In this document: positions 42,458 through 50,453 of the stretch, piece after piece | Position numbering within the stretch: the stretch's first letter is position 1 | How the letters are laid out: each line of letters begins with the position of its first letter | The notes under the pieces: model-generated | Database searches by the model: none | What the model saw: only the letters and a program-made list of their open reading frames with translations | Told to the model about the DNA's origin: nothing | Assembly (NCBI GenBank): GCA_020852755.1 | Contig: JADZAF010000241.1 | Coordinates: 1 to 64,000 of the forward strand | Origin: Bryobacterales bacterium | GTDB taxonomy: Bacteria > Acidobacteriota > Terriglobia > Bryobacterales > Bryobacteraceae | Direction: 5' to 3' | DNA: 64,000 bases | Program-made: the position numbers and the translations under genes

Positions 42458-42463
42458 ATTGTA
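42458..42463 (-). promoter_or_regulatory. Extended -10, predicted leaderless start of the VOC gene
   Basis: On the minus strand TGA-TACAAT, an extended -10, ends six bases before the ATG at 42451. Transcription would begin at the start codon of the VOC-OYE operon. Confidence 0.5.
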
Positions 42464-42490
42464 TCATCCGAAATTCCGCCCCCGCCCGGC

Positions 42491-43441
42491 TCACTCCTCG
42501 ACCACCGCCCGTATGGTCTCCGGCGCATTGCCCTCCAGCCGGTTGTTCACGAACAGAAAGGCCAGCTGCCGGTTGCGCCGGGCGCGGCGCACCAGTTCCC
42601 GTAGCGCTTCCCGCGCCCCGGGATTCGGGTCCTGAACCCGTTCGTAAGGCGTGAACAGCCGCACCGCCTCCTCGTAGGCGCGGCCGCGCCGCAGCAGCGC
42701 GCGGCACACCAGGAATCCGGCCGTGGCGGCCTGCGGGATGGATAGCTGCACCCCCAGCTCCGGCATGCGGCTCCAGGCGTTGTATACGTGCGCCACCCCG
42801 TGGCTGCGCAGCAGGTCGAAGTAGGCGTCTTCCAGAAACTCCGGGTTGCGCACTTCCACCGCATAGCGGAATCTGCGCGGCAGCTTCCGGAGAAATGCGT
42901 CCAGCGGCCCGAGGAATTCGTCCGGTCCGGACACGCTGCGCTTTGCGAAGGTCCCGAACTCGAGAATCAGGACTCCCACCGACCCCGCGTAGGGCTCCAG
43001 CGGCCGCAGAAACGATTCCTCGAGCAGCCCCGCGTCCAGGAACGTCTCGTTCTCCCGGCCCGCCTGCCGCCCGTAGCGCTCATGCGCGGGAAACGTTTTG
43101 CAGGTGATTTGTTCCGGCACTTTGAAGCCGAACTGGAACCCCGGCGGCGCCTGCTGGAACAGTCTCCGCCAGTAATCGTCGGAGGGAAACTGGTAGAAGG
43201 AAAAATCGCCGCACACCGCGGGAAAGGTCCGGGCATACTCCCGCAGGCAGGTGGCTTCGAACAGTTTCTGCGAGAAACGGCCGCGGGTCAGGTAATTCGA
43301 GCGCGAGTACACCTGCCCGATCCAGCCCGGATACTTCCAGGAACTGCCCCCGAAGTAGATGCCCTCCGCGGCCAGTCCGGCCAGTTTCAGCGCCAGGCCG
43401 TCGCGGTCGAATCCGGGAGTCTCGTCAAACAGGGAGTCCAT
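42491..43441 (-). CDS. DUF72 family protein (YecE-like)
   Basis: 316 residues of the DUF72 TIM-barrel family. Landmarks: YFGGSSWKYPGWIG near residues 28-41, the PxxFxFxxKxP-type segment FQFGFKVPEQIT, the LEFG region, and VEVRNPEF. Function of the family is unknown; an FeS-related or metal-binding role has been proposed for some members. It lies alone and points away from the DinB gene. Confidence 0.88.
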   Translation of the reverse strand: MDSLFDETPGFDRDGLALKLAGLAAEGIYFGGSSWKYPGWIGQVYSRSNYLTRGRFSQKLFEATCLREYARTFPAVCGDFSFYQFPSDDYWRRLFQQAPPGFQFGFKVPEQITCKTFPAHERYGRQAGRENETFLDAGLLEESFLRPLEPYAGSVGVLILEFGTFAKRSVSGPDEFLGPLDAFLRKLPRRFRYAVEVRNPEFLEDAYFDLLRSHGVAHVYNAWSRMPELGVQLSIPQAATAGFLVCRALLRRGRAYEEAVRLFTPYERVQDPNPGAREALRELVRRARRNRQLAFLFVNNRLEGNAPETIRAVVEE

Positions 43442-43481
43442 TCGCAGGGGCGCGCGGAAGTCGCTTTCGCCTCCCCTATCT

Positions 43482-43487
43482 TATAAT
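43482..43487 (+). promoter_or_regulatory. Consensus -10 box TATAAT before the DinB gene
   Basis: Perfect TATAAT; it covers the ATG at 43486, so that ATG lies in the promoter and the real start is 43510, which has AGGGGT five bases upstream. No strong -35. Confidence 0.5.
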
Positions 43488-43509
43488 GGTCGCGGATAGC
43501 AGGGGTCTT

Positions 43510-44010
43510 ATGAGCGAACTCGCCGACTTGTTGGAACGCTTCCGCCGGGGGCCGGAGGTGATGGCCGTGGTCCTGACCGGACTGGGCCTCGAAGAGCAGG
43601 ACTACCGCACCGAGCCGGGCAGGTGGACCATACGCGAGATCGTGGCCCACGTGGCCGACTCCGAAATCGTCGGCGCGCAGCGCTTCCGCCGGATCATCGC
43701 CGAGGAGAACCCGGTCATCATGGCCTACGATCAGGAAGCCTGGGCCCGCAACCTGGACTACTCCCGCAGAAAGCCGGCCGCATCCCTGGAAACCTTCCGG
43801 CGCACCCGCGCGGAGAACTACGAACTGCTCAAGGACCTGCCCGCCGAAACCTTCGAGCGCGCCGGCAACCACAGCGAGCGCGGCCGCATGACGCTGGCCG
43901 ATGCCCTGCGGATCTACGCCCGGCACGCCGAGGAACACGCCCGGCAGATCCAGGCCCTCCGCGACCGCTACCGCCAGTCGCGAGCCGCCCGCGGCGCCCC
44001 GCCCTCGTGA
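43510..44010 (+). CDS. DinB-family protein (YfiT/DUF664-like four-helix bundle)
   Basis: 166 residues forming a four-helix bundle with the family's three metal-ligand histidines: H in EIVAHVADSE, and two in YARHAEEHARQI near the end. Members are thiol-dependent transferases or hydrolases (mycothiol/bacillithiol type) in some bacteria; the cofactor here is unknown. I chose ATG 43510 over 43486 because the latter lies inside a TATAAT box. It precedes the UroD-like gene by 13 bases. Confidence 0.87.
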   Translation: MSELADLLERFRRGPEVMAVVLTGLGLEEQDYRTEPGRWTIREIVAHVADSEIVGAQRFRRIIAEENPVIMAYDQEAWARNLDYSRRKPAASLETFRRTRAENYELLKDLPAETFERAGNHSERGRMTLADALRIYARHAEEHARQIQALRDRYRQSRAARGAPPS

Positions 44011-44023
44011 ACACCGGCCGGAT

Positions 44024-45196
44024 ATGACCTCCAGACAGCGCTTCCTCAAGACCATTCGCGGCGAGATGCCCGACCGCGTCCCCGTCACTCTCTTCATCTG
44101 CGACGGCGGCCACTTCATCAACCAGGTCTACCCGGACATCGATTCCTGGGATTTCGAAGCCCTCCAGCTCAAGGTCGTCGAAATCCAGAAACAGTTCGGC
44201 GCCGACGTCTTCGTCCGCCTGCTCTACGGGGTCAACGACCCCCTCTGGATTCACATGGGCGGTCTTGACGTTTCCCGGCAGACCGAAAACTGGGAGGTCC
44301 ATACCGCTCAGATCCGGCACGGCAACACCTCCATCGCCCGCTCTACCATCCGTACTCCCGCCGGCACGCTCACCCAGGACTTCTCCACCACCGAAGTTCG
44401 CCCCGGCACCTTCGTCTTCGCCTGCACCAGGAAGCCCGTGCAGTCGCCGGACGATCTCGAGATCGCCATCCGCTACGAGCCCCGCATGCCGGAGTGCTGG
44501 AAGCAGCAGGTCAAGCGCCGCGTCTCGCGCATCCGCCAGGCCCTGGGCGAAGACGGGATCCTGGGCGCCTGGACGCCGCACGGCCCCTTCAACAACGCCT
44601 CCCTGCTGGTGGATCACGACGTCCTCTACTCGCTGTTCCGCACCGATTACGCCTTCTACGAGCGCCTGATGAACTTCGCCATGGAGCGCATCCTGGACTA
44701 CACCGCCGCCATCGACGCGGCCGGCCCGGACGTGCACTGCGTGGGAGGCAACGTTCCCGGCGGTTTCCTGGGCCGCCGGAACTACGACCGCTACATCCTG
44801 CCCTTCGAGCGGCGCTACATCGAATTCGTGCAGCGCAACGGCATCCCCGCCATGTATCACAACTGCGGCCAGATCATGGCGCTGGCCGAATCCTACGTAG
44901 ACCTGGGCGCCCGCATCGTGGAGCCCTTTGCCCCTCCGCCGCTGGGCGATGCCGCCCTCGCCCGGGCGCGCGAGATCGTCAACGGCCGCTACGTGATGCT
45001 CAGCGGCATCGACCAGGTGAACGTGCTCCAGAAAGGCGCCCTGGACGACGTGCGGCGCGCCACCGTCGAGGCCATGCAGGCCGGCAAGCCGGGAGGCCGC
45101 TTCATCATGCAGCCGGTCGATTTCCTGGAATACGGAACGCCGCTGGAAAACGTGCAGGCCTACGTCCGCACGGCCATCGAGCACGCCGGATACTGA
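44024..45196 (+). CDS. Uroporphyrinogen decarboxylase-family protein (methyltransferase-like)
   Basis: 390 residues of the UroD barrel family. Several hallmark residues of true UroD (the RxPxWxMRQAGR start) are missing, while the C-terminal half has a H-N-C-G zinc-type motif (YHNCGQIMAL near 284-293), as in the methylcobamide methyltransferases MtaA/CmuA. It is therefore probably a methyl-transfer or related enzyme, not a haem enzyme. Many such paralogues occur in Acidobacteriota and Planctomycetes with no known substrate. The SDR gene begins at the base after its stop. Confidence 0.8.
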   Translation: MTSRQRFLKTIRGEMPDRVPVTLFICDGGHFINQVYPDIDSWDFEALQLKVVEIQKQFGADVFVRLLYGVNDPLWIHMGGLDVSRQTENWEVHTAQIRHGNTSIARSTIRTPAGTLTQDFSTTEVRPGTFVFACTRKPVQSPDDLEIAIRYEPRMPECWKQQVKRRVSRIRQALGEDGILGAWTPHGPFNNASLLVDHDVLYSLFRTDYAFYERLMNFAMERILDYTAAIDAAGPDVHCVGGNVPGGFLGRRNYDRYILPFERRYIEFVQRNGIPAMYHNCGQIMALAESYVDLGARIVEPFAPPPLGDAALARAREIVNGRYVMLSGIDQVNVLQKGALDDVRRATVEAMQAGKPGGRFIMQPVDFLEYGTPLENVQAYVRTAIEHAGY

Positions 45197-45907
45197 ATGC
45201 GCGGCAGGATTGTACTGGTGACGGGCGCGGCCAAACGCATCGGGCGCGGGATCGCACTGCGCCTGGCCGCCGAAGGCGCCCGCCCCATCGTCCACTACAA
45301 CCACTCGGAAGCCGAGGCCCGGGCCACGGCGGAGGAGTGCGGCGGCGCCCCGCTGGTGCGCGCCGACCTGGCGCGCGTGGACCAGATCGCGCGCATGTTC
45401 TCCGAAATCGGCGAGCGCTTCGGCCGCCTGGACGGCCTGGTCAACAACGCCGCCCGCTTCACCCGCCTCAGCCCTCTCGAGATCACCGAGGCCGACTGGG
45501 ACTTCATCCACTCCGTGAACCTGAAAGCAGTCTTCTTCTGCTGCCAGCAGGCCGCGCGGCTCATGCTGCCCCTGGGCGGCGGGCGCATCGTCAACATCAG
45601 TTCCCTGGGCGGCATTCGCCCCTGGGCCGAGCACGCCCACTACTGCGCTTCGAAAGCCGGCGTCATCATGCTCACCCGCGCGCTGGCCAAGGCCTTCGCC
45701 CCAACCATCACGGTGAATTCGGTGGCGCCCGGAGTGATCCCCTTCGAGGACATCGATGCCGAGGGATTACGCCTCATCCGCGTGACCCCCGCCGGCCGCG
45801 GCGGAACCCCGGCCGAGGTGGCGGACGCCGTCCTCTACTTCCTGAAGGCTTCGGAATTCGTCACCGGCCAGGTGCTGGCCGTCGACGGCGGATTGAGCCA
45901 GCGATAG
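45197..45907 (+). CDS. Short-chain dehydrogenase/reductase
   Basis: 236 residues. The start TGAAKRIGRGIA resembles pteridine reductase/FolM and FabG-like SDRs; NNAA, the catalytic serine in NISSLGG, and Y-C-A-S-K are present, and the C-terminus ends in a usual VDGGLS. NADPH dependence is likely from the arginine in the first turn, and dihydropteridine or 3-oxoacyl substrates are possible. It starts at the base following the UroD-like stop and ends two bases from the convergent lactonase gene. Confidence 0.88.
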   Translation: MRGRIVLVTGAAKRIGRGIALRLAAEGARPIVHYNHSEAEARATAEECGGAPLVRADLARVDQIARMFSEIGERFGRLDGLVNNAARFTRLSPLEITEADWDFIHSVNLKAVFFCCQQAARLMLPLGGGRIVNISSLGGIRPWAEHAHYCASKAGVIMLTRALAKAFAPTITVNSVAPGVIPFEDIDAEGLRLIRVTPAGRGGTPAEVADAVLYFLKASEFVTGQVLAVDGGLSQR

Positions 45908-45908
45908 C

Positions 45909-47033
45909 CTACTTCAGCCGCAGGAACCGAATGCAGATCGGCGTCGGCGCCTTCACCTGGTCTCCGGTAGCCTTCAGACGCCCGGTCTTCCTGTCCACCC
46001 GGTAGACCGCGATGTTGTGCGTATCCTGGTTGGCCGCCAGCAGCCACGACCCGCTCGGGTCCAGGTTGAAGTTCCGCGGGAACTTGCCCTGAGTGGAAAC
46101 CTGCTCGATGGGCGTCAGCGTTCCCCTCCCCGGATCGATGGAGAACACCGCGATGCTGTCATGCCCACGGTTCGACCCGTACAAGAAGCGCCCCCTGGGG
46201 TGGACCACCACCTCGGCGCAATAACTTGTGCCGCTGAAGCCCTCCGGCAGCGTCGTGATGTCCTGGATCTCGGTCAGCGCTCCCCGCCTGGCATCGTACG
46301 AGAACGCCGTCACCGTATTGCCCATTTCGTTGATCGCATACGCGAAACGGCCGCTGGTGTGAAAAGCGAAGTGGCGCGGCCCCGACCCCGGCTTCACCTT
46401 GGCGAAGGGCGGATCGTTCGGAACCAGCGTTCCCTTGGCCGCGTTGAAGCGGTAGATCAGGATCTGGTCGGTGCCCAGATCCGCCGCCATGGCAAAACGG
46501 TTGTCGGGCGAAAGGTTGATCGAATGGGCGTGCGGCTCCTTCTGGCGTTGAGGATTCACGCTCGATCCGGTGTGCTGGATGAAGGCCGTGGCTTCCTCCA
46601 GCCCCCCATCCTCCCGGATGGGCACCACGGCTACGCTGCCGCTGCCGTAATTGGCGATCAGAGCGTTCTTCGCCGTGCGGTCCAGGCTGATATGGCAGGG
46701 GCCCGCGCCGCGCGCCGAGACGCTGTTGATCGGCGCCAGTTGCCCGGTGGCCGCATCGATTTTGAAGGCCATCACGCTGCCTTCCTTCCCGGAGCCGCCC
46801 ACCGCGTACAGGAAACGCCGGTTGGGGTGCAGCGCCAGGAAGTTCGGGTTCACCGCTTCGGCCGCCAGTTGCGGCTCCGTCATCTTGCCGCTGCCGGCGT
46901 CAAAGCGGGAAACATAGATTCCCTTGCTGTTACGTCCCGATGTCCCGATGTAGACCAGGTACTCCGGTCCGGCCGCCCAGAGGGCGGGCGCCGACAACAG
47001 AGTTGCGATGAAGAAATGCTTCAATCCGTTCAT
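45909..47033 (-). CDS. Secreted lactonase-type beta-propeller (Pgl/YbhE family)
   Basis: 374 residues; signal peptide about 1-20. Seven-bladed propeller of the lactonase family: GIYVSRFDAGSGKMT, ANPNFLALHPNRRFLYAV-type blades (here with V for A), KEPHAHSINLSPDNRF, and QGKFPRNFNLDPSGSWLLAANQ. Cytoplasmic members hydrolyse 6-phosphogluconolactone; secreted ones are common in soil bacteria and probably act on other lactones or sugars. It precedes the SBBP gene in no operon: a gap of 39 bases, same strand, with its own start. Confidence 0.85.
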   Translation of the reverse strand: MNGLKHFFIATLLSAPALWAAGPEYLVYIGTSGRNSKGIYVSRFDAGSGKMTEPQLAAEAVNPNFLALHPNRRFLYAVGGSGKEGSVMAFKIDAATGQLAPINSVSARGAGPCHISLDRTAKNALIANYGSGSVAVVPIREDGGLEEATAFIQHTGSSVNPQRQKEPHAHSINLSPDNRFAMAADLGTDQILIYRFNAAKGTLVPNDPPFAKVKPGSGPRHFAFHTSGRFAYAINEMGNTVTAFSYDARRGALTEIQDITTLPEGFSGTSYCAEVVVHPRGRFLYGSNRGHDSIAVFSIDPGRGTLTPIEQVSTQGKFPRNFNLDPSGSWLLAANQDTHNIAVYRVDRKTGRLKATGDQVKAPTPICIRFLRLK

Positions 47034-47072
47034 GATGTCTATCTACCCCGGCGCCGCGGCCGCGGTCCCGCC

Positions 47073-49223
47073 TCACTGGCTCTGGGGCGGCGCGCATTCC
47101 GTAGCGCTGATCCTGGTAACAAACAGCTCGGCATACCCGGCCGTGGCAGGCCGGTACGCTCCCGGGTCCGCTTCGAGCGACCCCGAGGTCGTCGATCCGG
47201 CGACGAAGGCGTTGCCCGCCGCATCCGCCGCCACCCAGTTCCCCACCTCGATGCCCGGGCTGGCGATATACATCGAACAGGTCAGCCCTTCGGCCGCCGG
47301 CTTGGAGGGATCCAGCCGGACGAAAAAGCCATCCGCGGCGCCCAGGTAAGTTCGGGCCGAACCGGCATTCATCAACGGGAAATCGTCGGAGTACGTATAG
47401 CCGGTCAGCAGCACTTGCCCGTTGGCATCCAGCGCCATGCTGGAAGCCAGGTCCGACCGGCTCCCGCCCACATACGTGCTGTACGTCAGGCTCTCGAAAG
47501 CCGGTTTGGACCAGTCCAGCCGCGCCACAAATGCGTCGGCTGCGCCCGCGCTGACCATCCGGTAAGCGTTCAGGCTGGTCGGAAAATCGCTGGAGAGGGT
47601 GTATCCCGCGATGTAGATCTCCTGGCCCGCGGCCGCCGTCAGGCTCTTGGGCGCTTCGTAGTCGCTGCCGCCCAGGTAGGTCGCGTACACCAGGGCTTCC
47701 AGCCCCGGCTTCGAAAGATCCACCACCGTTACGAAGGCGTCTCCGCCGCCCCGGTAGCCCAGCTGGTACGAGTCGCCCGCAACCGGGAAGTCACCCGACA
47801 TGGTGTAGCCCGCCAGGATCACGCGGCCGGCCTGGTCGACGGCGATCGCCGTGGCCACATCCGTGCTCACGCCTCCCAGGTAGGTCGAGTACACCCCGGT
47901 GGCGCTCTCGCTCAAAGAGGGATCGGCCACAAACAGGAAAGCCTCCCAGCCGCCGCGGTTGGCCGGCTGCAGACTTCCGCCCAGCAGCGGCAGCTTCTCG
48001 GTCGAGGTGGTGTAGCCCGCCGCGTAGATCTTCCCTGCCGCGTCCGCCGATACGGCATTGGCCACCTCCCGGTCCGCTCCGCCGAAGTAGCTGGAGTACC
48101 ACAGGATCGAGGATCCGGTCTCCGCCACGTTCAGCCAGATCACGAATGCGTCGCGGTCGCCGCCGTTAGAGGACTGATAGCCGTTGGCGATCGGAAAATC
48201 GGTCGAGGCGGTCGACCCGGCAATGTAGAGGTTGCTGCCCCTCATGAAGACGCTGGTCGGCTCGTCGTCGTCGCTGCCTCCCAGGTAGGTCGAATAAACC
48301 AGGGCGTCGGCCCCCTGAAGCGAGGGGTTTAAACGCGCCACGAAGATGTCGGTCTTGCCCTTCAGCGCATCCGCCACCGGCTCGCCCGCCAGGGGGAGTT
48401 CCGCCGAGTTGGTCTTGCCCACCACCCAGAGGAAGCCCTCCGGATCGACCGCCACGCCCACCGCATCGTCCTTGCCGGAGGTGCCGAAGTAGGTCAGCAC
48501 GGGGTCGATCACCAGCGTGCGGGTCGGGTCGTAGCGGCCCACCTCGAAGACGATCTCTTTCTTCCCCACCAGGCGGTAGCCGCCTTCGACCGGTTCCGGC
48601 GACCGCGGCGTTCCCTGGTAGATGAAGGGCTTGGGCTGGTGCAGCAGCGCCCGCCCGATCTTCATGACCAGCGTGCCGTCCCGGTCGATCCACATCTTGT
48701 CCGCCCCGTCGAACCGCAGCCGCACGCGCGAGGGTTCCGCCCCCGGAGCCACCACGAAGTCGTATTCCAGCCGCCTGCCGCGTCCCCGGTAGATCAGGTC
48801 GATGCCCGGATACACCTCCCGGTAGCTCACTGCCCCGTACTGCCTCACTCCGGTCCGCCAGGCCGCCGGGCGCGGGCCCAGGTAGTAGCTGCTCCGCGCG
48901 GGCAGCAGGTCCGTCCCGGTCAGCCGCGGCGCCGGATTCCCGCCCTGCGGCCGTATGGAAAGCACCCGGTCGCTCAGTTGCAGAATGGCCTCGTTCTCGG
49001 TGAACAGCACCAGTTGCTCGGACGACCGCGAGTAGTACTTGACTTGGGGATGCAGCTGGCCTTCATTGGCCTCGAAGCGCATCGGCAGCTTGCGCAGCAT
49101 CTCCTGGGCGGCCTGCGGGCCGGGGGGCTCGTAGCGGCCTCCGTGCATTGCGGCCTGCCCGGCTGGGCACCAGAGCGCGGCAGCCAGCGCCGCCAGCAGC
49201 GGAGAGCGGGAAACTTCAACCAT
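47073..49223 (-). CDS. Secreted SBBP-repeat beta-propeller protein
   Basis: 716 residues from the ATG at 49223 (a TTG at 49235 is in frame but unlikely). Signal peptide about 1-25. An N-terminal beta domain (about 45-240), ending in TLVIDPVLTY, is followed by seven SBBP repeats with the YSTYLGG...D...G..y.aG.T.S.dFP pattern, continuing to the end. Such proteins are secreted or surface-bound and common in Acidobacteriota; they probably bind carbohydrates or proteins. Follows the Gfo/Idh gene by 12 bases, so it may be the last gene of the sugar run. Confidence 0.87.
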   Translation of the reverse strand: MVEVSRSPLLAALAAALWCPAGQAAMHGGRYEPPGPQAAQEMLRKLPMRFEANEGQLHPQVKYYSRSSEQLVLFTENEAILQLSDRVLSIRPQGGNPAPRLTGTDLLPARSSYYLGPRPAAWRTGVRQYGAVSYREVYPGIDLIYRGRGRRLEYDFVVAPGAEPSRVRLRFDGADKMWIDRDGTLVMKIGRALLHQPKPFIYQGTPRSPEPVEGGYRLVGKKEIVFEVGRYDPTRTLVIDPVLTYFGTSGKDDAVGVAVDPEGFLWVVGKTNSAELPLAGEPVADALKGKTDIFVARLNPSLQGADALVYSTYLGGSDDDEPTSVFMRGSNLYIAGSTASTDFPIANGYQSSNGGDRDAFVIWLNVAETGSSILWYSSYFGGADREVANAVSADAAGKIYAAGYTTSTEKLPLLGGSLQPANRGGWEAFLFVADPSLSESATGVYSTYLGGVSTDVATAIAVDQAGRVILAGYTMSGDFPVAGDSYQLGYRGGGDAFVTVVDLSKPGLEALVYATYLGGSDYEAPKSLTAAAGQEIYIAGYTLSSDFPTSLNAYRMVSAGAADAFVARLDWSKPAFESLTYSTYVGGSRSDLASSMALDANGQVLLTGYTYSDDFPLMNAGSARTYLGAADGFFVRLDPSKPAAEGLTCSMYIASPGIEVGNWVAADAAGNAFVAGSTTSGSLEADPGAYRPATAGYAELFVTRISATECAPPQSQ

Positions 49224-49235
49224 AATCGGGGACAA

Positions 49236-50453
49236 TCACCTTTCTTTCGCGGGGATCTGCACCAGCCGCCCGCCGTTCAGGATCGACTCCCGCGCGGCCT
49301 CGATTACCTGCTCGTTGTAACTCGAGTTGGCCGGCGTGGCCATGATCCCTGCCTGGTCGTATTCAAGCAGTAGTTGACGGCGCCGGACCGGATCCGGTTC
49401 CGCTTCCACCCGCAGACACGCCTTCACTATGTACTCGATCGAGCGGTAGCCGTAGCCCACCGGCACGAGTCCCGGTCCGCCCAGGTCCACGTACTGCAAG
49501 TAGTCGGGACTCGGTTCGGCGTATATCGTAGACCCCGGATCGGCGCTCTTGCGCGTGTAAGAGTATTTTAACCCGCGGTACTGGTCCGAGTGGGACAGCA
49601 GCGCGCCGTTGTCCCCGCCCCGGCAGTACATCGTCAGCCCCTGCGTGTTGGTGCCCGGCGCTTCGTCCGGAAAACCCAGCGCGTTCTGCACGTTGAGACA
49701 GGCGCCGTTGTTCCAGATCACCCGGGCGTCGGTCCACAGAAAGCCTTCCTTCCCGTTGGGGTACCGGTCCCGGATGCCGTACACGCTCACCGCCGCCGGC
49801 AGCAGTCCGGTGATGAAGTGGACCAGGTCCACGTAGTGGCAGCCGATGTAGGTGAAAGCGTCGGAATTCTCCACCGTGCACCAGTTCTGAAAATTGGAGT
49901 GCCGGTAGTACCACTTCTCCAGCAGGCAGGCCGTGCCCAGCATGAATTCGCCGAACAACCCCTGCCGGTACTTCCTCCGCGCCATCAGGCTGCGGTCGTC
50001 AAAACGCTTGTGATACTCGACGCCCACCACCAGATCGCGGGAGCGCGCCTCGCACTCGATCTCCACCGCCTGCCGGTGGCGCAGCACCAGCGGCTTGACC
50101 GTCAACACGTGCTGGTCGTGCCGCAGCGCCTTCAAAATCACCTCGTAATGCAACTGGTCCGGAACCGCCACCACCACCAGGTTGCGCGGCGGCAGCCCGG
50201 CGATCACGTCCTGATACAACTCCGGCTGTGGGTCATCCGGACTCCCCGCCGGGGGGAAGGCGCGAAAGCTCTGCCCCGGAAAGGCCTGCCGGATGCCCTC
50301 CGCCCGTTCCAGCGCTTCGAGGATGCTGCGCTTCAAGGCGCACACCGAAATCTCGCCGATCGCGCCGTTGCGCTGCATCTGGTACAGGGACGGCAGGATC
50401 TGGTCGTGCGTGATCATGCCGCCGCCGATGACGGCTACCTGCATGGCCGCCAT
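49236..50453 (-). CDS. Gfo/Idh/MocA-family oxidoreductase
   Basis: 405 residues. N-terminal Rossmann domain with AVIGGGMITHDQ and a late T-V-K-P-L where most members have EKP, holding the lysine of the active site; then YHKRFDD and GCHYVDLVHF in the C-terminal beta-sheet domain. NAD(P)-dependent oxidation or reduction of a sugar or cyclitol; no twin-arginine signal, so cytoplasmic. It overlaps the aminotransferase stop by three bases (TGATG pattern), a classic pairing for making or breaking amino-sugar or amino-cyclitol compounds. Confidence 0.85.
   Translation of the reverse strand: MAAMQVAVIGGGMITHDQILPSLYQMQRNGAIGEISVCALKRSILEALERAEGIRQAFPGQSFRAFPPAGSPDDPQPELYQDVIAGLPPRNLVVVAVPDQLHYEVILKALRHDQHVLTVKPLVLRHRQAVEIECEARSRDLVVGVEYHKRFDDRSLMARRKYRQGLFGEFMLGTACLLEKWYYRHSNFQNWCTVENSDAFTYIGCHYVDLVHFITGLLPAAVSVYGIRDRYPNGKEGFLWTDARVIWNNGACLNVQNALGFPDEAPGTNTQGLTMYCRGGDNGALLSHSDQYRGLKYSYTRKSADPGSTIYAEPSPDYLQYVDLGGPGLVPVGYGYRSIEYIVKACLRVEAEPDPVRRRQLLLEYDQAGIMATPANSSYNEQVIEAARESILNGGRLVQIPAKER

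Noticed and set aside
43486-43509. ATG 43486 as start of the DinB gene
   Set aside because: It lies inside a TATAAT promoter box; ATG 43510 has a ribosome binding site.
44024-45196. Haem biosynthesis gene hemE
   Set aside because: Key UroD N-terminal residues are missing and an H-x-C-G zinc-type motif points to the methyltransferase branch.
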